The notes beneath the pieces were generated by a model. It was not told the DNA's origin. It saw only the letters and a list, made by a program, of their open reading frames with translations, and did no database searches. Shown here one piece after another: positions 34,276 through 38,976 of a stretch of 38,976 bases of DNA. How positions within the stretch are numbered: the first letter of the stretch is position 1; each line of letters opens with the position of its first letter. The stretch comes from a bacterium (GTDB lineage Bacteria > Patescibacteriota > Dojkabacteria > B142 > OLB20): contig JAKQLP010000058.1 of the NCBI GenBank assembly GCA_029567095.1, forward strand, positions 1 through 38,976. The letters run 5' to 3'. The position numbers were made by a program, and so were the translations under genes.

Positions 34276-35196
34276 ATGAAAAATATCTATTACAAAACAA
34301 TTGGAACAACTAAATTAAGCAAAATTAATAAATTTGCTAAAGGATGCTGGATAGATATTCAAAATCCCTTAAAAGCAGATCTTGATCTTATTCAGGAAAA
34401 ATTCGGCATCGAAAGCGAAATTATTGAGGATATCCTTGATACCAATGAGATTCCCAAGGTTGAAAAGATTGATGAGAATTTGATGGTGATATTAAAGATG
34501 CCTATTGTTAAGAATAATAGATCAGAGCTCGTTAATTTCACAGTAATTATTTCCCCAGCAGCTATTATTACTATCAGTCTTGATAGCAACCCCACTATTG
34601 ATAGGGTCATTAAATCAAGTTCCAACATTTTTACTTCTCAAAGATCCAAACTATTTATTAAATTGCTTCAAGAATTAGCAATTTTGTATCTAAAAGATAT
34701 CGAGAGAATTAGAAGGGAAATTGAGCTTCAAAAGAAAAGGATTGAGAAATTGAATGATAAACAGGTAAAGGAATTAATTCTTCATGAAGAAGCGCTTAAT
34801 AGCTATAACTTAGCATTGCAACCCACAAAATATATTATTAATAAGATATTAAAAGGGAAGTTCCTCTCAATATATTCCAGCGACGAAGAAATGCTCAATG
34901 ATATGTATGAAGATTTTAATCAGGCGGCAGAATTATGCTTATTGAATCTTAAAAGCATTGTAACTCTTAGAGATTCCTACAAAATCCTTATCGATCTATC
35001 ATTGAATAAAACAATTAGATTTTTGACCTCGATAACAATCATTCTTACTATTCCTACTATAATATCAAGCATATTTGGGATGAATGTAGAATTCTCATTC
35101 CTAAATGGAGCTGGATCATTCGATTCAATTATGCAATTAATACTATTATCAATAGTATTTACTACTGGGTTCTTCTACTATAAGAAGTGGCTATAA
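34276..35196 (+). CDS. corA: CorA-family magnesium/divalent cation channel
   Basis: 306 residues. A cytoplasmic alpha/beta domain (about 1-120) and long helices (about 120-240) precede two C-terminal membrane helices (about 248-268 and 284-302). The selectivity motif GMN is at 268-270 (IFGMNVEF), and a short positive tail (YYKKWL) ends the protein. CorA pentamers import Mg2+ and related ions. The loop between helices reads VEFSFLNGAGSFDS and lacks the more usual acidic MPEL-type sequence. It stands as a single-gene unit after tRNA-Leu(CAG) with its own promoter. Confidence 0.9.
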   Translation: MKNIYYKTIGTTKLSKINKFAKGCWIDIQNPLKADLDLIQEKFGIESEIIEDILDTNEIPKVEKIDENLMVILKMPIVKNNRSELVNFTVIISPAAIITISLDSNPTIDRVIKSSSNIFTSQRSKLFIKLLQELAILYLKDIERIRREIELQKKRIEKLNDKQVKELILHEEALNSYNLALQPTKYIINKILKGKFLSIYSSDEEMLNDMYEDFNQAAELCLLNLKSIVTLRDSYKILIDLSLNKTIRFLTSITIILTIPTIISSIFGMNVEFSFLNGAGSFDSIMQLILLSIVFTTGFFYYKKWL

Positions 35197-35236
35197 TCCT
35201 CAAATAATTATCTGGTGAATATATATATTATCGTGA

Positions 35237-35242
35237 TATAAT
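35237..35242 (+). promoter_or_regulatory. -10 box for the orphan gene at 35249, leaderless spacing
   Basis: A perfect TATAAT ends 6 bases before the ATG at 35249, again predicting transcription from the start codon itself. Confidence 0.6.
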
Positions 35243-35248
35243 GCATCT

Positions 35249-35929
35249 ATGTTCCTACCAGAAAGTCAACAATTAGATAGATTTACTAAACACTCGACCA
35301 TATTTGAGTTAAATACTGGAGATCTGGTTCTTTTAGAACCTGTCCCTCAAGATAAGGTCGAAACAGATTTCCAAAGAAGGCATGAGCCCCATGCTGTTAA
35401 ATATTGGGAGGTAAGAAAAAGAGTGATGGAAATTGCTGAAGATATTCCATTTGGTGCTCAAATTTCTCAGGATCATCTTAATAGACTTGGCCAAATTGAT
35501 ATAGCCTGTATTGAAAATAGTGCGTTAAATACGAATTCCTTCAAATTTAGAAGTCGTGATAGATTGCCTATTGGATCAGTAACATTTCCAGGTAAATCCG
35601 CCTTTGTAGACCCTACTAGGTTCTTAAATACCGACTTCTGCAATTTGCCACCGAATTTAGTCAGACTTCAAATCGAAAGACTTAGGCAATCTCTTTTCGG
35701 AGTAGAATATGATAGAAGAGACAATCTATATATTGCCCCAATTCAAAAGTTTTGGGAATATGGATTCACTGCTTTCTGGTCTCCGATCCAAACCAATCCA
35801 TTGCATGTTCGCCTGGTACACGAATCAGCACTAGATGATGATCCTCGCTTTGTTGATGATACGCCCTGGAAGCAGTTCTTACCTGAAATATTCCAGAAAG
35901 TACCCAAAACAGATTTCTTGGAAGTCTAA
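35249..35929 (+). CDS. Orphan soluble protein of unknown function
   Basis: 226 residues with no signal peptide or membrane segment. It begins MFLPESQQLDRFTKHSTIF. The middle contains FKFRSRDRLPIGSVTFPGKS and then LNTDFCNLPPNLVRLQIERL. The end has several Asp-rich turns (ESALDDDPRFVDDTPWKQF). The mixed alpha/beta composition and regular codon use suggest a real folded protein. I recognise no family. A good -10 box just upstream supports the start and active expression. It converges with the frameshifted gene at 35933, leaving only 3 bases between the stops. Confidence 0.65.
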   Translation: MFLPESQQLDRFTKHSTIFELNTGDLVLLEPVPQDKVETDFQRRHEPHAVKYWEVRKRVMEIAEDIPFGAQISQDHLNRLGQIDIACIENSALNTNSFKFRSRDRLPIGSVTFPGKSAFVDPTRFLNTDFCNLPPNLVRLQIERLRQSLFGVEYDRRDNLYIAPIQKFWEYGFTAFWSPIQTNPLHVRLVHESALDDDPRFVDDTPWKQFLPEIFQKVPKTDFLEV

Positions 35930-35932
35930 TAT

Positions 35933-36381
35933 TTACTCAATATACAATCCCTCAACTAACCATTCATTGTTTTCAAATCTATAGTAGAAAGACATCTCAT
36001 AATCTCCAACTTGAGCCACATATGTTGCTATAGTTTCATCCAGATTTGTTTCAGATGAGATTGAATATCCCTTTGTCATTAGGGTTATAATGTTATTGCC
36101 CTTTAGATCAGAGCAATTGAATGAGGAAGGGAAGGCTTCTGCTAGAAAATCCTGAGTTTCCTCTAAAGTTGTTACATCCTTGAAATCCTGATTGAAGATC
36201 TCATTGTATGTTGTTTGTGTAAGATCTCCTTTTTGATCACATAATCGATAGGCCATTTCTTGAACCGGCTCGGTGGCAGCTACTGCCTGGTTAGCGACCA
36301 GAAAACCTCCGCCTAGGACGACAACGCAACAACATAGTAGTAATAGTCCTACAATTAAAATAATGGAAATACCTTTTTCAT
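35933..36381 (-). pseudogene. Small membrane-anchored protein with a one-base frameshift near its start
   Basis: An intact frame of 107 residues starts at ATG 36256, but the same frame is open upstream through a clear membrane segment (GISIILIVGLLLLCCCVVVL). It has no standard start codon before the stop at 36385-36383. One base out of phase lies ATG 36381-36379 followed by five A (36378-36374). A sixth A would give MKKGISIILIVGLLLLCCC in frame with the rest. The repaired protein has about 149 residues, with an N-terminal membrane helix and a polar, NTF2-like-sized domain ending in NNEWLVEGLYIE. The cause is either a homopolymer error, a real frameshift, or slippage on the A run. Confidence 0.6.
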
Positions 36382-36591
36382 TCTAGAAAAATAAGAAATA
36401 ATATAAATGATAAGGGAAATGAAAAATTAATGGAAGAAAATGTATTTTCAAATCAATCTATTTGAATTTATATCGGAGCGACAGGACGCGTTACGAACTT
36501 TTTACCAAAGTTTTGGAGTTTGTTTCCGAACTTCAAAATCGTTGGAAATTCCTTGCATATTACTCCGATTTTAATTTAAGCTTGTAATATT
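36382..36591. other. Non-coding stretch with several inverted repeats
   Basis: About 210 bases with no credible gene. It holds three pairings. TTCAAAT/ATTTGAA is at 36447-36453 and 36460-36466. The outer arms ATCGGAG/CTCCGAT are at 36472-36478 and 36563-36569. An inner 10-bp stem TTTTGGAGTT/AACTTCAAAA is at 36511-36520 and 36529-36538, with one G-U pair. CGAACTT also occurs twice (36494-36500 and 36527-36533). The patch at 36472-36495 is richer in G and C than its surroundings. It could be a structured RNA, a remnant of a mobile element, or a terminator region. Confidence 0.4.
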
Positions 36592-36738
36592 ATGATGTAT
36601 AAAAGAGGAAAAGGAAAGCGAATCTATAGGAATAGTGAGTTTGGAAACTTTGGGTGTATTGGGTGGGTTTTGTTTTTACCTTTCTACCTGATCTCCTATA
36701 TTGCCCTTGCAGTGTACAAAAAGCTTATTAAGAATTAA
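36592..36738 (+). CDS. Candidate 48-residue single-pass membrane protein
   Basis: ATG at 36592 (a second ATG follows directly) opens 48 codons ending at TAA 36736-36738. The first 15 residues are strongly basic (MMYKRGKGKRIYRN). A membrane helix follows (CIGWVLFLPFYLISYIALAV) and a basic tail (YKKLIKN). This charge pattern is what a small inner-membrane peptide would show, whereas random AT-rich frames seldom do. Its 3' end overlaps the convergent zinc-ribbon gene by 11 bases. No ribosome-binding site is seen; TAATAT lies just before the ATG. The family is unknown. Confidence 0.4.
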   Translation: MMYKRGKGKRIYRNSEFGNFGCIGWVLFLPFYLISYIALAVYKKLIKN

Positions 36739-37819
36739 CTCTTTTGAGTAAATCATGCAGATCTTCTTCTCTTTCATAACCTTTTAATCGACCTGTAAGG
36801 TATCCTAAACGATTAGTAATCCCTTCAGACATTAATCTCCAATTAGTATCCTCAAGAACGGATTTAATAGCTTTTTGAAGCTTGTGTATACTGTCATACT
36901 CAGACCTTAAGGAGTCAGATTCTTGAACCGAAAACTTTACTGTCAGAAATTTATCAATTTCAGGCTTATCCAACGAAAAACGGATATATTTCAATCGCTC
37001 TAACGCCTTACTCAACAAAGATTCTACTTCTAAGATAGAAATCTTTCTAATACTCTTTACCTTTTGCCAAACTGGATCTGTTGCTTTTACTTGCTCTTCA
37101 GAACGATGATTCAGATAATCTTTTGTTCGATTTGTATGAATAATATATTCTTCACCTGCTTTAGATGTTAAACAGTATTTTTCACGATATTCTTCAAGCA
37201 ATTTCTTGTTGTTAAATTCTTCTTTCTCGTATTTTGATGTATCTATTTTAAGATCTAACTCGTAACTATCTTTGTAATCACACTTCGTACAATTGGTTAG
37301 AATAGAAATAACAGTACCTTTTTTGGTTTTGTTCGATGTTAGTTTTGATTTACATTTAGGACAGTTTTTACTATCTGATTCGTACTCCTCGCCATTCTCG
37401 TATAATCCCTTTCTAGCCTTACAATTTGGACATTCAAAAAGAAAAAGCACCCTTAATGGCTGTTCAAAGAAATCAACTAATTCTTTATCTATCAAATTCA
37501 TTACTTTATAACACTCAGCACATAAAACAGGTGAGGGGTCTAAAGCCTTATTGAAGTAATCCTCTTTGTTCTGATCTTCGGCAATCCATTTATCAATAGT
37601 TTCTCTTCGAGTTCTATATCTCTCTCCTGCTTTACAGTAGTTAATCATTTCAGCAAAGTGACCTTTTATAGAAGCAACTGTATTAGTAGGCATCAAGTGT
37701 TGATTTGGAAGGGGGACATCAGTTTCAGGCTTTAATGTTTGTAAACATAGTTGTATTGTGTAGAGGTCGTATCTGTCTTCGTAGTAACCTTTTTCTCGAA
37801 CAAAAAAATGATTTACCAT
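36728..37819 (-). CDS. Zinc-ribbon protein of unknown function
   Basis: 363 residues. Four CxxC knuckles stand in the first half: C100/C103 (CAEC), C130/C133 (CPNC), C153/C156 (CPKC) and C177/C180 (CTKC). They probably make two zinc ribbons. The C-terminal half (about 235-360) is helical and charged (KSIRKISILEVESLLSKALE). No membrane segment or known enzymatic motif is seen. Zinc ribbons often bind nucleic acid or proteins. It overlaps the KTSC-like gene by 7 bases and belongs to the same operon as the nuclease-like gene. I cannot name the family. Confidence 0.7.
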   Translation of the reverse strand: MVNHFFVREKGYYEDRYDLYTIQLCLQTLKPETDVPLPNQHLMPTNTVASIKGHFAEMINYCKAGERYRTRRETIDKWIAEDQNKEDYFNKALDPSPVLCAECYKVMNLIDKELVDFFEQPLRVLFLFECPNCKARKGLYENGEEYESDSKNCPKCKSKLTSNKTKKGTVISILTNCTKCDYKDSYELDLKIDTSKYEKEEFNNKKLLEEYREKYCLTSKAGEEYIIHTNRTKDYLNHRSEEQVKATDPVWQKVKSIRKISILEVESLLSKALERLKYIRFSLDKPEIDKFLTVKFSVQESDSLRSEYDSIHKLQKAIKSVLEDTNWRLMSEGITNRLGYLTGRLKGYEREEDLHDLLKRVNS

Positions 37820-38046
37820 TTTTCAGAATGTTTAGGTTTATAGGTAGAAACATATGAATTTAACCCATGTCCTACATCAGCAAGATTTTTCATTTGGTCT
37901 ACTGCACTTCTTCCAGCACTTAAATAGGTATACTTATAAAACCTATTTTTACCCTCCTTAAATTCAATTATTATGTAATCATCTCCATACTCATATCCTG
38001 ACACACCAGAATCTCCACCATTATTTGCGTAACCCTGCATATACAT
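37813..38046 (-). CDS. KTSC-like small protein
   Basis: 77 residues. The core YEYGDDYIIIEFKEGKNRFY, followed by KYTY and the helix DQMKNLADVGHGLNSYVS, resembles the KTSC domain, a small beta-rich domain found in phage, plasmid and accessory proteins. Its biochemical role is not known. Two Met codons lie at the start (MYMQGY). It lies 12 bases after the nuclease-like gene and overlaps the zinc-ribbon gene by 7 bases, so the three genes form one unit. Confidence 0.65.
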   Translation of the reverse strand: MYMQGYANNGGDSGVSGYEYGDDYIIIEFKEGKNRFYKYTYLSAGRSAVDQMKNLADVGHGLNSYVSTYKPKHSEKW

Positions 38047-38058
38047 TTATATAATAAG

Positions 38059-38937
38059 TTAAATATTTGAACTAATTTCAGTTTCAATTACTTTGAATTT
38101 CTCTTTTATTCCTTCTGCAGAATAAAAGTCTAGCAAATCTTTTTCATTCAATTTTCCATCAACTAAAAATTTCTGAAGATATAATTGGTCGAATTCCATT
38201 TGCAAAAGTCCTTTTTCTAATTGCTTTAATATTTCAACATTCGTTTGAATATTACTTTCAACTAACGATCTTATAGACATGAAAGTATCAATATCTTTGA
38301 TTATTCTCTTTAAGATTAGAGTCAATGTTTTTCCATCGAATTCGATTTCTTTTGCTTTTAATACAATATCTCTGGCTAAATTGTAAGCGATGACGAGGTT
38401 CGAATAATTACCTTTTTGTGAATCAACAATAACGATAAATCCTATACCATCAATAAATCCAACGCTATCTGTAAACTTCAGTATAGAATTGTCACATAAT
38501 GAAACATCAAACACAATGATACCAACCTTAGAACCCCTGTTTGCTTTTGCTTCAATAATTTGACTCCAAGCTGTATCTTGTTTTTTAGTAAAGACATCTT
38601 TATCCTCAATGTCACCAAGTCGCATAGATTTATCAAACTTAATCTCTAAAGCAATCTTTTTATCTTCTGCTCCATCTACATAGCAAATTATGTCTCCCGA
38701 TTTATTCTTTGGTAATAAACCTTCTGAAGTACCAGTTAATTCGGCTTTATCCTTTAGTTTCTTATCTTTGAAGTATGTATTTAGAAACTCAGCAACATCT
38801 TCTTCTGCTAACATACCTTTAACTGTTGTTTTAAAGAAGATCTCTTTCTTCATATCAAAAAGCATTTTGAGGCTCTCAAGCTCTGTACCTAATTCATTTT
38901 GAGTTTTTGATAAAAATGCTGAAAGTCTATCTTCCAT
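38059..38937 (-). CDS. PD-(D/E)XK nuclease-like protein
   Basis: 292 residues. A coiled-coil-like N-terminus (about 1-35) precedes a nuclease-like core: E46 or E50 in KGMLAEEDVAEFL, D82 in NKSGDIICYVDG, and E98-x-K100 in IALEIKFD. A possible Gln/Trp helix follows (KKQDTAWSQIIEAKA). The Asp, ExK spacing of 15 residues is typical of restriction-type PD-(D/E)XK enzymes. The C-terminal 110 residues are helical. It may cut or process DNA, or be an inactive relative. No methylase is visible, but the window ends 39 bases further. It is the first gene of the right-edge operon. Confidence 0.6.
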   Translation of the reverse strand: MEDRLSAFLSKTQNELGTELESLKMLFDMKKEIFFKTTVKGMLAEEDVAEFLNTYFKDKKLKDKAELTGTSEGLLPKNKSGDIICYVDGAEDKKIALEIKFDKSMRLGDIEDKDVFTKKQDTAWSQIIEAKANRGSKVGIIVFDVSLCDNSILKFTDSVGFIDGIGFIVIVDSQKGNYSNLVIAYNLARDIVLKAKEIEFDGKTLTLILKRIIKDIDTFMSIRSLVESNIQTNVEILKQLEKGLLQMEFDQLYLQKFLVDGKLNEKDLLDFYSAEGIKEKFKVIETEISSNI

Positions 38938-38976
38938 TAATGCGAGTACACCAATGTATAAGGCTTTGTGAAATTT

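Noticed and set aside
1-38976. CRISPR arrays, transposase genes and integrases
   Set aside because: No regularly spaced repeats and no protein with transposase or recombinase motifs were found.

Overview
This is an AT-rich, gene-dense bacterial window of mostly core genes, with an accessory-looking segment at the right end. Genes are short, often overlap by 1-30 bases, and rarely have a clear Shine-Dalgarno sequence. At least four genes have a TATAAT-like -10 box only 5-8 bases before the start codon, which suggests leaderless mRNAs. TGA works as an ordinary stop (for example the ATGA overlap at 2063-2066). The small envelope proteins, shortened Mfd, class II ribonucleotide reductase and weak ribosome-site use suggest a Candidate Phyla Radiation (Patescibacteria) genome. 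That placement is inference; I cannot assign a phylum.

Layout. 1-5310 (minus): an envelope block with a partial hypothetical gene, a membrane GT2 glycosyltransferase, a tandem GT4 glycosyltransferase and a VanY-type carboxypeptidase. 5365-7370 (plus): recX, an XRE regulator, rplS and rnhB. A tRNA-Lys and an MFS-like transporter follow, to 8800. 8801-20311 (minus): a long, nearly gapless chain. In transcription order it holds nrdR, a one-module class II RNR, a two-module class II RNR, a nucleotidyltransferase, recO, a CMP-kinase-like protein, an Fn3 membrane protein, a sortase, a DUF3179 protein and a secreted cyclophilin. 20551-25834 (plus): a MurC/Mpl-like ligase, a small conserved unknown, a GT2, lysS fused to a DUF2000-like domain, and an HD hydrolase. 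A decayed gene follows at 25827-26353. 26376-32761 (minus): ssb, then in transcription order mutS, mfd, a DUF167 gene and an ATE-like transferase. Two tRNA-Leu genes flank a membrane-anchored propeller-like protein, followed by corA and an orphan gene. From about 35930 the content changes to a frameshifted membrane protein, a non-coding patch rich in inverted repeats, a 48-residue membrane ORF, and a three-gene operon (zinc-ribbon protein, KTSC-like protein, PD-(D/E)XK nuclease-like protein).

The most striking feature is the nucleotide-reduction locus. Three complete class II RNR catalytic modules lie in a row, two of them fused in one 1416-residue protein, and each keeps the active-site cysteines. 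Only the last carries the TSCPD domain and the cysteine-rich C-terminal tail. Directly upstream of nrdR, two NrdR-box-like 16-mers lie exactly 32 bp apart over a promoter with a perfect TTGACA. This points to one autoregulated operon. Other notable items are the LysS-DUF2000 fusion, Mfd without its C-terminal domain, the two broken genes, and the nuclease/KTSC/zinc-ribbon operon at the right edge.
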